A stretch of DNA of 64,000 nt from Solea solea (lineage: Eukaryota > Chordata > Actinopteri > Pleuronectiformes > Soleidae), in the NCBI RefSeq assembly GCF_958295425.1, contig NC_081153.1:12115001-12179000 (forward strand). Reading direction: 5' to 3'. Every line of letters starts with the position of its first letter. Within the stretch, counting starts at the first letter, position 1. This document shows positions 1-13,200 of the stretch, piece after piece. Below the pieces are notes generated by a model that was given only the letters and a program-made list of their open reading frames with translations, was not told where the DNA came from and ran no database searches. The position numbers and the translations under genes were made by a program.

Positions 1-476
1 ATTGCAATTATTTTTGGTCAGGATAATTGTGACGGGACATTCCATGACTAATAAAAAGTCCTGCAATATTACGTGTAAAGCTAAATTTTATTATAGTAAC
101 AAAATTATTATGATTTTACACTGATAGAAAAAATAGCCAACAACAACAATATATAAATAATATGTGATCACAACCCAAATACCTAGATCGAAAAAGGTAT
201 ACCATTAGTTATATAAAACCAAAGGATTAAACATTTATTTATTTTTACATTGGTACACATTTTACGGGTACTTGAAGCTTAATTACAAAACTCTAAACAT
301 TAATCTTTTGATTTATTTATTATTTTATTTATTTATAGTAATTCCCACTGCCGACCTGCAGTATCTTCAGAGCCCACCAGAGGGCCGCGGCCTTCGCTTT
401 AGGAATCACTGCTCTGGGCTCTGTAGTGTGCCATCGCCGCTCACCACAGCTTTGAACGCGCACGACAGTTAAGGTA
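1..476. other. AT-rich left flank, no gene recognised
   Basis: The first 350 bases are AT-rich and show no open reading frame resembling a known protein. From about 350 the base composition becomes more GC-rich and leads into the candidate ciliary promoter motif at 477. The short ORFs here start at non-ATG codons and look like chance. A 3' end of an unseen left-hand gene cannot be excluded. Confidence 0.5.
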
Positions 477-490
477 GTTGCCATGGGGAC
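477..490 (+). promoter_or_regulatory. Candidate RFX X-box of dnah12
   Basis: The sequence GTTGCCATGGGGAC matches the palindromic X-box (half-site GTTGCC, spacer AT, imperfect second half) at about 12 of 14 positions. RFX factors bind X-boxes close to the transcription start of ciliary genes, and axonemal dyneins are classic targets. The site lies 139 bases before an ATG that is followed by a splice donor (616-645), and about 1.8 kb before the supported dnah12 reading frame. The match is seen directly; its function is inferred. Confidence 0.5.
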
Positions 491-615
491 GTCCACGGAT
501 GACAACTGCAGTAAACTCTCAGCAGTTTAAAAAGTTTGGACAGTTTTCCCCCCCCCAGAGATAAGTGTTGGATTGATGCTCGTGCACTCGGAAAACCTCA
601 ACATACAACATTAAA

Positions 616-643
616 ATGTGCGCCAAAAAGAACAACAGTGAAG
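616..643 (+). other. Possible first exon of dnah12 (leader or short coding start)
   Basis: An ATG at 616 opens nine codons (MCAKKNNSE) followed by a good splice donor, GTAATG, at 644. It sits just downstream of the X-box. A second short lysine-rich stretch, 2054-2089, also ends at a good donor (GTAACA). Neither joins in frame to the coding exon at 2297, because that exon has an in-frame stop at 2279. They may be 5' UTR exons, or a start used with an exon I did not find. Confidence 0.3.
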
Positions 644-2296
644 GTAATGTTTGTTTGCGCTGTGTGGTTGAGCACTAACACGCCATTCTACTGCTACTTC
701 TTCATTGCTGCTATTTACAGGACGTGTTGTGACATCTTCCTCTCTACATTTCTTATTAGTGTAATCATTTTTTTATTGTTTCAATGTGTCTTCATGGCAA
801 TACTGTAGGCTCTATGGCAACACTTACTGTAGTCCAGATTTGTGCACGAATATGTAATTTATTTTCCTAGTTAAAATGAAAATGTCATTCATCCACAGTT
901 ATCATTTCAGATATCCATAACTTCATGCTCCCAAGCACAAATTACTTTTTTTCCATTCGTGTGTATTGGTTTGTCATGACATTTATTTTGGACTATACAA
1001 TTAAGTAGAATAGTTTTACTATAATAAACTATATAATAGTAATTCAGTTCTTCTGATAATTTCTGACAGGCTAATTATTAGAGTGGTCTCAATCTAATTA
1101 TCAGATTGATGACTTTGAATTGTGGACTTGAAGTTCTCGATCACAGATTGAAGCTCTTTGTCACAATTCTTCTCATTCTCTTTTCACCCTTGTTCTTCTA
1201 TCAACTTCTCTCTGTCCTCATGTCCTCCTTCACAACATCCATGAACCTTCTCTGTGGTCTTCCTCTTTTCCTCCTGCCCGGCAGCTCCATCTGTCCACCT
1301 GTCCATCACCATTGCAAACAAGAAGGGGCTCAGATCTGACACCTGATGTAAACCCATCTTCACCTTGAACCCATCTGTCACTCCAACTGCACACCTCACC
1401 ACTGTCTCACTGTCCTCATACATGTCCTGCACCTCCACTGATACACTCAGATCCACAAAGACACTGAACTTCTTTCCATCAGCCCCCTCAAAGCACCCTT
1501 GTTCTTGAAGATTTGTACCAGTACACTTCTCCGTTCCTCAGGCATTTTCTCTCTCTCCAAGATTGTGTTATCTGGTCAAAAAGTCCCCTCACGGCTCTCT
1601 CTCAGAGACATCTCGATACCTCCACAGGTACTTCATCTGGGCTAACTGCCTTTCCACTCTTTTTCTTTGCCATCCTCTTCCTTTGGATACTTTCCTGCAC
1701 TTCTTCATTCCACCACCTCGTTTCCTTTCCTTCTCTCCTTTGACCAGAAGATACACCAACACCCTTCTTGGCTGTATCCCTCTCCATGTTACCTGTATTT
1801 CCCCAGTTATCTCCTATATAGGAGTAAGACTTTCCATAATGCAGATCTTTGAATCCTTTTAACTGTGAAACAGATGAAAGAAGGACAAAAATATTCCTTC
1901 TATTAGCTTAATACATTTTGTGTTTATATAACAATTTCAAAGGAAACACAAGGATACAGTAATGCATGCAACATTATGGAGGTGGACTGCCATAAAACAC
2001 AGAACAACATAGTTCATCCATTCAAATAGTTATGTGTTTTCTGTCTGTGAAAGCGAAAGCCAAACAGGATAAAACGAAGAAAGAAGCAGGTAACATTTTA
2101 CACAATAAAAATAATAATTGTAAGTGCATGTTTGTCATGTATTATTTACTTTAGCACAGTTGTCATTCACTGAAAATATATAACATCGCTCGGTTTTAAA
2201 CAAACTAAAGGCATTTTAAGGATGTATTTAATGCAGTCGTCCCTTTACCAACCTCTGTGTTTTACTACAGACAGGGCATGACTCCATCTCTCCAAC
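644..2296. other. 5' intergenic or first-intron region of dnah12
   Basis: AT-rich sequence. Apart from the LINE fragment and the possible short exon at 2054-2089, no coding or RNA feature is recognised. If the X-box at 477 marks the promoter, this is the first intron (or introns) of dnah12. Confidence 0.45.
1130..1790 (-). mobile_element. Degenerate LINE (non-LTR) reverse-transcriptase fragment
   Basis: On the minus strand, 1456-1184 encodes a peptide with VQDMYEDS, TVVRCAVGVT and LSPFLFAMVMDR. These are hallmarks of the reverse-transcriptase palm of a LINE family abundant in fish, where the usual QGSALSPFLF is degraded to QVSDLSPFLF. Further 5' on the same strand, 1787-1602 has WWNEEVQESIQRKRMAKKK and SPDEVPVEVSRCL, from the linker and start of the RT domain. 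The FADD catalytic box is missing, and the two parts are separated by a region that has lost similarity. This is a dead fragment antisense to dnah12. The clade (RTE-like or other) is not resolved. Confidence 0.75.
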
Positions 2297-5200
2297 ATGA
2301 ATAAAAGGAGAAAACGTACTTTCCCCCCTCCTTTGCCACAGAGCGAAGAACCCTCTGAACTGTACCAAGTAAGAACGTCGATCACTGCATCCTTCTATTC
2401 AAATAACAATAAAATGTTCTATTGTCAACCTTTGTGCCAACGTCCTCAAATTCAATTTTGTCATTTCACCTCAAGAGAGTCTTGAGGAACAACCAAAACC
2501 CACCAGTCCAGCCCCATTCAAAGGCTGTGGAAGTTCCTCACAAAAAGAGGCGTCATCGCCGCTGCACGACCAGAGGGCCTGTTCCCAGGAAAGGACACAT
2601 GACTCTTACAGAACAAGATAAGAAGATGAGAGACGTGCCACCAGACCCTGAAGACCCTGAGGATGTAGAAGCAAGTATCAGTGAATTTGGTTGAAATTTG
2701 AATATCTTGAAAGAAACATTTTTATGACACAATGATCTGGCTTTTCCCCCCCACACACAGACGTATATGTACCATATCACCACTGGTGTCCCCAACTCTG
2801 TGGTGGCCCCACAACCCCCTGAGCAGATGCAGGACATCTTGTACCGGCTGTCTCCGTTCAATAAGGACAGCAGTGACAATATCCAGACTCTCAGGGATAG
2901 CTTGAAAAAGGAGGTCAAAGAGGTTTATTACTTCAGTCTCAAAAAGAGCATAGGTACTCATTTATATGTTGGTCTATTTGACATGGACAATGCAAATTAA
3001 TAAACATGTTTTTGGAAATATACACTAGTTTGATTGTTAACATGGATTTTTTTTTTCCAAACTGCTTTGTCCTCCGTCTTGTTCTATGCCAGTGGAATAC
3101 ATTCTGATTGACCCATCAAAGCTGAAGCAACTGTCCATAAGCAAGATTCCCAAGCCCCATTTGAGGCAGGTGTACTGGGCAGCGACCTACAGAAAGGCCC
3201 TCGATTGGCAAAACCAGCATGTGTTTACTGTCAATCCCATAATGATATTGTTGCAAGATGTCTGGCTAAGCAGGTAAGTCACATGTGTATTGTACTGTCC
3301 ACTCAGTTAAGGCAGTTCTCAGTTAAGTCAAGCACTAGATCACCAGATAAGTGATCGTTACAGCTGTTAACATAAGATATGTGGCGTCAGATACAACCAG
3401 GAGATAGTGTCAACATACAGGATAGGATAGGCCCATGATGGTGTGATGCTAAATTCCTTAATTCATTGCTGAAATGAACAAAAAGGTTACGATACATGTG
3501 AATAATGAATCATCCTTTTTGATGTTTTATAGCTTCGCATCCTTGAGATTTGTCAGACTTGAGGATCTTTTCTCTGCCGGCCTCCCACTCGTGCCATCTG
3601 AGTTTGAGGAGATTGTCCAGAGGCAGTGCTTCAACACCAGAGAAGAACTCATCAACGAGTGAGTACTGACTGTTACCTCACCAGACTCTAAACAGCATGT
3701 CAGAGAAACCCTAAATCTATTCAATGCAGTGTCCTCAGGTAAGCACCTATGTTAGGCCCTTGTCAGGCTACTTTTTAGGCGATTACTTTACACTGGACAT
3801 TTGTCTTCCATTGAATTCTTTGTTTTGTACCTGCCGCACGGCCTGTGGAGCGGGCCCTGACGAGTTTCTGAGTGACTGAAATATGAACCATTTTCATTTG
3901 TAGACAGGGAAATCGACTGCTATTCATGTATTAATTTGTTTATACTTGTAATCTGAAACTGCTTGGATACCATTATTCGGCAAACAGCTCAGTTACCCCA
4001 GCCAGACAAATAATCTTGGAGACATTATAATGTAAGTCTCAGTGGGGCTGGGCAAAATGACAATACGCATCATTAAGTAAGTAAAAAACAGGAGACGAGA
4101 AGAAAGAAACAGTATAATGGACTGGGTCGTGTAGGAGTTTTCTAACTCCAGGAGATAGCAGTAAGGGAATACTGTATCTTGCATGCAAGCTTTCATTAAA
4201 ACCCTATAGAAGAAGAAGAAGCACATTTGGTAACTTGTTTAGTTGTTAGGTGTTCAGGTGGGTTTTGATTGAGGACATTAAAATCTGTATATGGGATTAT
4301 TTTTGTGTTCTATTACCACACATTCTCCTGGATATATGATCACCAATTTTGTGATTCGCCTGATGCTTTTGATATTAAACATAACTGAACTAAACACAGC
4401 CATCTTCTTCCAGGTGGCTGTGTCAGTGTGAGACCGTGTTCCGCGACTTTCAGGGCCTGTGGTGGCCCCTCGTAATTGAGAACGGGCAGCTGGCTCCGGA
4501 TCGAATGGAGGAGTTTTTCAACTGCGTTGCTGCTCACATGTCATTGCATCTCCGAAGCCTGGTCACAGAATCATTACGGGATTTGCTACATTTCTTCACA
4601 ATACACGAGGTGTGGCTGAAAATATGAAAATGTACACTCAGAATTCGGACTCACTCCGGCTTTGATTGTGATCCTTTAACGCCACCTGCACTGTTGTTCT
4701 GTTTTCCAGGAGGGCAATGACTTTGGAGAGATGTTTGATGAGATGCAGTATTTTCAGCCTCAGGTCTTTGTGGTTACCCTACAAGCAGATGGGCCGAACA
4801 TTAACTTTTGTCCGAGCTTCCAGAAATGTTGGCAGATCGTCCGTGGAGCCTTCATGGAAATCCTCAAAAGTGCCGAGAATCTGTCAAGGGTACAGTATTT
4901 TACACTGATCAGTCACAATATTAAAACAAGTTTCACATGATATTGTCATTGCTGTTTCAGAATGAAATCTCTCAAAACAAGGCATACTTATTCACCGATG
5001 ATTCTCAACATTAAAGCCATAAAAGTTACTGGTTTTAGTGTTTATTACACAATGATGTCATGTGATATGTGACCGACATGCTTGTGTTGCCAGGTGGAAT
5101 GTTACCTCTTTCCCCATATGAAGAACTTGTACCTTCGCACTGTGAGGCGTGATGAGTCGTTGGTAACAGACCTAATGAACAAAGTTGAGGATGTCTTCAA

Positions 5201-7224
5201 CAGGAACACTGTCGGACCTAAAAAGTATTGAAACACAGACAGAATTTATATTTCATTTAAAAGAGAAGCACAGCATGACCTACTCTCTCCATATCATTTT
5301 CTTTAGGTATTTAAATATGTATCAAAAATACAGCGATCTATTGGACAATACGGCAAAGCGGGAGACAACAACGTTCATTAAAGAGACGCACTCGTTAGAG
5401 GAATGTACAAGGGTAATTAAACCTTTCTTTCTCTTCTTTTTCACCTGTGATCCTGTCTGTCTGTTTCCTTTGCTAAAAGCCTTCTCACATCCTCTCCTCA
5501 GAAAATCAAGCACTTCAATGACACGTGGAAGGAGATTGCCTTACTGTTTGTCACAGTCCCTCTGTCCATGTTTTGTCTGGACGCTGTCAAGCTAAATGAA
5601 GACCTGTGTGACTGCTGTGAGACACTGAAAGACAGGATGGTCATGTTTGAATTAGACGAGAACCGAACGCTCAACAAGGGGTAAGAGAAAACTCAGTGGT
5701 GGTACCTTAACGTACGCATTTTTCTTTGAATCTTGTTTTTAAGTGCTGCTCCCTCCTAGGATTTGTCAAAGGTTTGAGGAGATTATCAAGACCCTCAGAA
5801 GTACTGCAGAAACCACAGAGGAGGTGGTGACTCTCTTCCGGTACATTGAAAAGACCAGTAAGGTGACTCTTCCTCAGCTAAAAAATGAGATTGAAAAGGC
5901 AAGACACCGCCTCAACTTCCTGCTGGACTACGCCCCTCTGTCATGTAGGTATAAACGCTCATATTTACAATAAGTCAAAGGGAATATACCCCAAACTTTC
6001 CCCATAGTATGTGTTCCACTACTGAAAGAATGCTACTGCCTGTATAACAATTCCCTTATCTGCTCTCTTTTCTTCTCGCAGCTGATGACGTAAGACTGAA
6101 CACCCGTGTTTTTCAGTGGCCCAAACAAGTCCTGATTGAGCTTGAGGACAGTAAAGAACGTCTGGCCATCATTAGAGTAAAGGTTGACAAGCTGCTCCAA
6201 AAGAGGTAGAATAGAATAAAGACGTCTCACACAATGGCAACCACCACAACTGATTGTTGTGTTTGACGCTTTATTGTCCCTACTCCGCTTCACCCGAACA
6301 GTTTTCAGTGGGGGAGAAGTTTGCGTTGCTAAAGTCTTGTGTCCCGTCTGATGTGCCGCAAAATGCTTGATTTCGCTCAGAAATAATTCATAGAATTGTA
6401 AATTATTGAACTAACCGTAAAATCTGACGACTGCTATATTGATATTTGACTGTCACAGGGTGAAAGAATTTGACCAGAAACTGCTGCATATGGAAAAACA
6501 GATACAGACTTTTAAAAAGAAATCCGTCATGACCATGGAGGAGATAAAGAAGAATGTGCAGACTATCTCTGGAATCAACTCCAACCTCGAGTCTGCTGTC
6601 TTTGAACTAGAGGTAAGTAGCCAAATTAAAGTACATGCATTTTAATACTACAAACACACGTGTGGTTATCCTTCTTCTGACAGTATAGATAGCTTTGACG
6701 CCTTAATAAAGCATTGATTCTTTATCCCTGGAATAGAAACTTCTCATTGGACAAGTGTAATGACAATGATATGTGTACAGGAAATCAACAAGGAGCAGGA
6801 ACTGCTGGGGAAGGATCAGAGCCATTTCCCAGTGCTGCAAGTTATGATCGCTGAGAAACAGCCACATGAGCAGCTCTGGAACACGGCACTAAAGTTTGAG
6901 GCCAACTCACAAGAGTGGATGAATGGTAGGTAACATGCTCATTTCTAGTTTGTCACAGCCAAAGAATGACGGCATGTTCAAAATTCAAAATGCTTTATCA
7001 TTTGAATTCGAGGTCATTTCCGAAATCTGAACGCTGAGGACATCTCTGAGGACCTGGATTCCATGTGGAGGACCATGCATAAACTGAACAAGTCTTTCAC
7101 GGATCTTGTTGGTCCTTGTCGTGTGGCTCAAAGCTTCAGAGGCAAGATAAACCTGTTCAAGAAGCACCTTCCCGTCCTGACAACCATCTGTAACCCTGGC
7201 ATGAAAGAGAACCACTGGGACAAG
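2297..7224 (+). other. dnah12: dnah12 exons 1-15: N-terminal tail
   Basis: Exons read as 2297-2368, 2476-2664, 2761-2953, 3093-3273, 3533-3658, 4414-4609, 4710-4889, 5094-5224, 5307-5412, 5502-5680, 5760-5944, 6082-6205, 6459-6612, 6781-6925 and 7013-7224. They encode residues 1 to about 791. The start is basic and proline-rich ([13 protein letters not shown]). A poorly conserved helical tail follows, which in this clade binds intermediate and light chains and lacks the long N1 region of outer-arm chains. The block ends with the conserved [12 protein letters not shown], the start of the linker region. Confidence 0.85.
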
Positions 7225-10200
7225 GTTGGTCAAATCCAATAATCCCCCATTCCAGATCATCTATCATTGATAGATATCTACTGTCAGGTTCACTTGTTAA
7301 GGACTCGGTGTCCTGCATATCCTGGGATGTATGAAAAAGGTGTGAATTATCATTTGTCTGCCTACAGATTAGCGAGATTGTGGGCTTTGAAGTCATACAA
7401 GAAGAGAATAGCTCACTGCTGGACATGTTGGACCAGGGCCTGTCCAAGTTCGCTAATCAGTAAGACGCTTAATACGCATAAAGAGCAAAATCAGTATTAT
7501 TAGAAAAGGATGCCTTGTAAGGAAAACGTGATACATCTTTTTTTTACATCTACCGTAGGCTGGAAGACATTGGAGCATTAGCTAGTAAGGAGTACTCTCT
7601 GGAGCAAGCGCTGCTGAAGATGAAAAATGAATGGGCGGACCTCCACTTCACTTTCACTAAATACCGAGATTCAGTAAGTGAGATAAACACACACATAATT
7701 ACACAGTGCTCTTTCATAACAAACAAAAACAGACTGACATACTAATAACCGTCGACCTGATTAATGGACTTTTCAGTCTATTCATACTAATTAAAATGCT
7801 TCATTTCAGCTTCTCTTCAGCTTTGGCATTAGACACTTGGCATTACAATGAACAACTGATACTTACTTCATTACAGAATATCAAAATTGTATCAGCTGTG
7901 GATGACATCCAAATGCTTTTGGATGACCACATTATGAAGACACAGACTATGAAAGGTTCACCTTTCATTGCGCCAATAGAAGACGAATGTAAGGTAAGAT
8001 GGAAACACAGTATTGTTTGGTCCACTTAAGTAACGTGGTAAAGATTTGTCATGTAGGCCACTGCTATGAATACTAGATAATGCCATTGTGAATTTAGTTT
8101 CTAGGAGATCGGGAACAATAGCTTTAAATCTTGAAAGTGATTCCACTTTCTGTGCATCGTGACCCTTTTTTCTTTTATATATGTATTAGACAATGCAAAT
8201 GAATCACACTTATCACTGCTGCTGGATAAAAGTCTGTGTATCCCACTGGTAGCTGTGGGTGTCAGTATTCTAACACAGCATAGTGTTTTGACTTTCATTT
8301 ACATTTATATTGCTTTAAAAATGTGTGTGAAACTCTGAACAGGAAACATTCAGCAAATATTCAGCATATATTTATTTATCTAAGTCCTGATACTTAGTAT
8401 GACAAGTATTTGTGAAACCTATTCTAAAGTACAATTCCACAAAATGCTCTACGGCCCTCATTTTAACAACTCTCCTCTTCTAACACAACAGGTTAGAATA
8501 TTACTACTTTATTCTCGTAAATTAAGACTTCATTCTTGAAGTCTGTGAATTTATTTTTTCCCTCAATGTTGGCCAAATACTCCGTAGTAATATCTTACTC
8601 TGCTAGTAAGTAAACCCTGCTTATTCTCCTCAGCAATGGGACATAAAGCTGGTGAGCATGCTGAACATCTTGGAGTCCATGCTAAAGTGTCAGGCCACTT
8701 GGCTCTATCTCGAACCCATCTTCAGTTCCAAGGACATCATTGCACAGATGCCTCAGGAGGGACGCAAGTTTGAAATTGTGGACGACTACTATAAGAAAAT
8801 GATTGTCGTGGCTGTAAGATCCTGTCGACACACAGTTTCCTGTTTAACCCTATTGAACTGGATCACATGCTCTTGACTTTGACATTTTGTTACCGGCCCA
8901 GGTTAAAGATACACATGTGCTGGTGGCTACAGACCAGCCTGACATGCTGGAGCGTCTGCAACAGTCTAATGTGCTCCTAGATGAAATCCTAAAAGGCCTT
9001 AATACTTACCTGGAAAGGAAGAGGCTGTTTTTCCCTAGGTAATAATACCACTAATGATTACTTTAACCCTTCGAACACGGAGCATTTAGGCAGCTTTTTT
9101 CCATTACAATGTTAAAACGTTCACACAGAGGTTATAAGTATGTGCTCTATAGAATGTCTTAGATCCTTTTTTTCCCAGCACAACCTATAGGCAATCTGAT
9201 GAGGTTAGGGTTAGGGTGTTTTTTCATGGAATTTGAGAAATTTGGTAAGTTCGCTCTATTTTGTGACTTCTGCACAATCATTGCTAAAAACAAATATATG
9301 CGATTTAGAATTAATCATATCTTTGACTCAACAAGACATAAGAAGACAAAAGCATTTTGTAAAGCCTGAAGATATTACTATAAACACCCACCAAGGAGGA
9401 GTCTAAGGATCTAAAATGACAAGATACATCTAGTGAAGGCAGAGTTAGGAAAGACTGTAAAACTGCCCATATATAAATATGAATTCAGTGTACAGTATAT
9501 GGTTCTGCAAAGAGAGTGTGGTACCTCAAGTGTTGGTGTCATCTTCCTCTCTCTTTTTCCCAGGTTCTTCTTTCTGTCAAACGACGAGCTGCTGGAGATT
9601 CTGTCTCAGACCAAAGACCCGCTGTGTGTACAGCCTCATCTGAAGAAATGCTTCGAGGGCATCGCCAAACTGGAGTTCACAAAGAAGCTGGAGATCACCG
9701 GCATGATCAGCTCGGAGAATGAGATCGTGCCCTTCACAGAAAGTATCTTTCCAGCTAAAGCCAAGGTAAAGAAGGGGCAGTGTTTAGTGTTAATTATGTG
9801 AGTAGTTGTTTCATAAAGAATAACATCATCAACATCATCATCATGGTGGACTTTTACCCCTTTGTTTTTAGGGTATGGTGGAGAAGTGGCTACTGCAAGT
9901 GGAGAACCTGATGCTCAAGAGCGTTCGACACGTTATCCATCAAGGGGTGATTCAGTATGCGGAGGTTTGTGATGTCAATTTGTTTTTGAATCTGATGATA
10001 ATCTGATACGATTACAATTGGTTTAGCATTAAACCTTAATAAACCAGCAATTTGTTCTTTGGAGCACCATTAAAATGTAGGGTGAAAAAATATTGACATC
10101 ATATTGTGTATTTGATATTGTCATTTCTTTGCTGTAGTTGCCCAGAAAGGAATGGGTGTTGAAGTGGCCAGGCCAAGTTGTCATTTGTGCTTCTTCCATT

Positions 10201-13200
10201 TTCTGGACAAGTGAAGTGTCTGAAGCCATCAAGAGCAACTCCCTGCCTGTGAGTCTTTTTATTCTGCAGAAAGACAACCTCTAAAAATGACTACAAACCA
10301 ATACTGACTATACTGCAAATTTTCCAAGGCCTATGTGGAGAAGTGTAACGCCCAGATTGGTGACATTGTGGAGCTGGTGCGTGGGAAGCTTACAGGAGGG
10401 GCAAGAATGACCCTTGGTGCCCTTACTGTGATCGACGTTCATGGTAATATCCAAATAATACCAATGCATTGACAGATCGAATCGCACATTTTAAAGCAAC
10501 AAAGTGTATTTTTTCTTATCAAACTGTTTACTCTCTTAGCTCGAGATGTTGTTGCGAAATTGGCGGAGGACGGCATCTCCACACTGAATAACTTTGAATG
10601 GATTTCTCAGCTGCGTTACTTCTGGGAGAGCGGAGATGTGATTCTACGCATGATCACTACATGCCTGAAATATGGCTATGAATATCTGGGGAACTCCCCT
10701 CGTCTTGTCATCACACCGCTCACAGACCGCTGCTACAGGTGAATTACAGTAACTGGCCCTTATATCTGCGTAATATAATAAAATAACATCCAGAACCTAC
10801 TGAAGGTAATTTAATTGTGCAAAATATTATGTTTTTATATGCTATGTTTTGGTCAAATGTCACAGAACTCTAATGGGGGCCTTGAAGCTGAACTTAGGAG
10901 GAGCTCCAGAGGGTCCTGCTGGAACTGGCAAGACTGAGACCACAAAAGATCTGGCAAAAGCTTTGGCTAAACAGGTGACCAGAATAGTTTTCAGTGAATG
11001 CCTTGTGTGTGTGATGTTTTAGTACTGACATGACACCTGTTATTTGTTTCTAGTGCGTGGTGTTTAACTGTTCTGATGGTCTGGACTACAAAGCGATGAG
11101 CAAGTTCTTCAAAGGTCTGGCTCAGTCTGGAGCGTGGGCCTGCTTTGATGAGTTCAATCGTATTGAGGTGAGCACTGCCATTGTTAGCAATCAAATCTCT
11201 AGTAGTAGTTAATTAATAAATGAATTGGGGTATGAACATGTGGTTAAAGGATTATGTGGATCCGATTGGAGGATTATGTGGCTTTAATCCTCACAGATTT
11301 GGAACCACGTCTTCATACTCTGTAACAAAACTAGTTTTCTTCAGTGTCAGCACAACATTTGCATCTTTTGGTTTTTGTGAAACCGACTTAAGAACACAGC
11401 AACATAAATGATTCCACCACAGCCACAACCACAGCATTTATACAAGTTGTTATGTTAAACAATATTTTATATTACCGAAAGATGTGTTTTTAGTCAGTGC
11501 AGTGAATAACTAAATACATTCAAGAAAATTTTCAGTTATTACTAGGGCTGTGTTAATTGATTACTACATTAATCAACTATTTTGATAATTGATGAATCGG
11601 TTTGAGTTTTCTTCTTAAATGTGAATATTTTCTGGTTCCTTTGCTCCACATAACAAAGAAATCATTAAAACGGAATAATTTTGGTTTGTGGACAAAACAA
11701 TACCTTCGAGAACATCATTTCAAAGGTTTAGTTAACACTGATCTATATTTTCTGACATTTTACAGACCAAACAGATACTCGATTAATTGGGGAAACTAAT
11801 CAACAGATTAATTGATAATGGTTATTACTAGAAATGCTTTTCTCTATAATTCTAAACACAAGATTGAGAGTGAAATGCATGTTAATCCCATGTAATGAAA
11901 TTTTAAACTGATACGTAAACAGAAGTGATGTTAGTAATAAAGATAATTTTTTGTTACTTCTCAGTCATATTGCATCGATGATTGTTTGACGCATTGTTGT
12001 TGAAAGTAAAACTTGAATTTGTCGACCCACTCTTTTGTGTGTAATGTGCGTCCGTCACAGGTGGAGGTGCTGTCTGTGGTGGCTCAGCAGATCCTCTGCA
12101 TACAACAGGCCATTGCCAAGGATCTGAAGACCTTCATCTTTGAAGGGACGGAGCTGTCACTCAACCCAACCTGCTCTGTCTTCATCACCATGAACCCTGG
12201 TTATGCTGGCAGGGCCGAACTCCCTGACAATCTGAAGGTGCATCACTGTGTAGCACTGTGTATGAGCGAGAGAGGGAGAGAGAGACTGCATCCTTTCTGT
12301 TTTTAGACATCTATATTTTAATGCACCTCCACAGCAGACCCTTGTTCTTCTTCTCCACTCAAGAAGTTGTTTTAGGCAAGTGGCACTGAGGCGCTCCAGG
12401 TCTGTTATTGTCCAGCTTCAAAGTTTGTGACAGTGACAGTTTGTGACCTGCAAATATTGGCAGCACCATTGCTATTAGTGAAACCAGTATTTCTGTTCAC
12501 TTTCTTACGTATATTACCTCAAAGAAAGGGTTCAAAAGGTCTCGCTGTAGACAATAAGTTGCTGGTATTTGATTCAAACCTCATCAACTTTGTCTTGTAG
12601 GCCCTTTTCCGAACAGTGGCTATGATGGTTCCAGACTATGGTCTCATTGCAGAGATCTCACTCTACTCCATGGGCTTCATTGAATCTCGCAGGTATGGGT
12701 GAAAATGTATTTTTAGAGAGTAAAGAAACAAGTGATTGGTTCATAAATCAAACTCCACCTCACCTTGCGATTGTCCTGACAGCCTGGCTCAGAAGATTGT
12801 GGCCACGTACCGTTTGTGCTCCGAGCAGCTGTCCTCACAGCACCACTATGACTACGGTATGCGAGCTGTGAAGTCTGTGTTGACTGCAGCAGGGAATTTG
12901 AAGCTGAAATACCCAGAGGAGGATGAGAGTGTGCTGTTGCTTAGGGCGCTGATGGATGTCAACATGGCCAAGTTTCTGGCCCAGGATGTTCCTCTGTTTG
13001 AGGTGATAGATTTTCTTCCAAAGTCCCGTTGTGCCAAATTGCATGTGTTTTTTCTTTTCCACGTATGCCTCAATTGGTTTACTAATCATTGCATTCTCAC
13101 ACTGCTTTCCACAGGGTATCATTTCTGATTTGTTTCCGGCAGTTGTCCTTCCAAAACCAGACTATAATCTCCTCCTGAAGGCCCTCAATGACAACATTGC

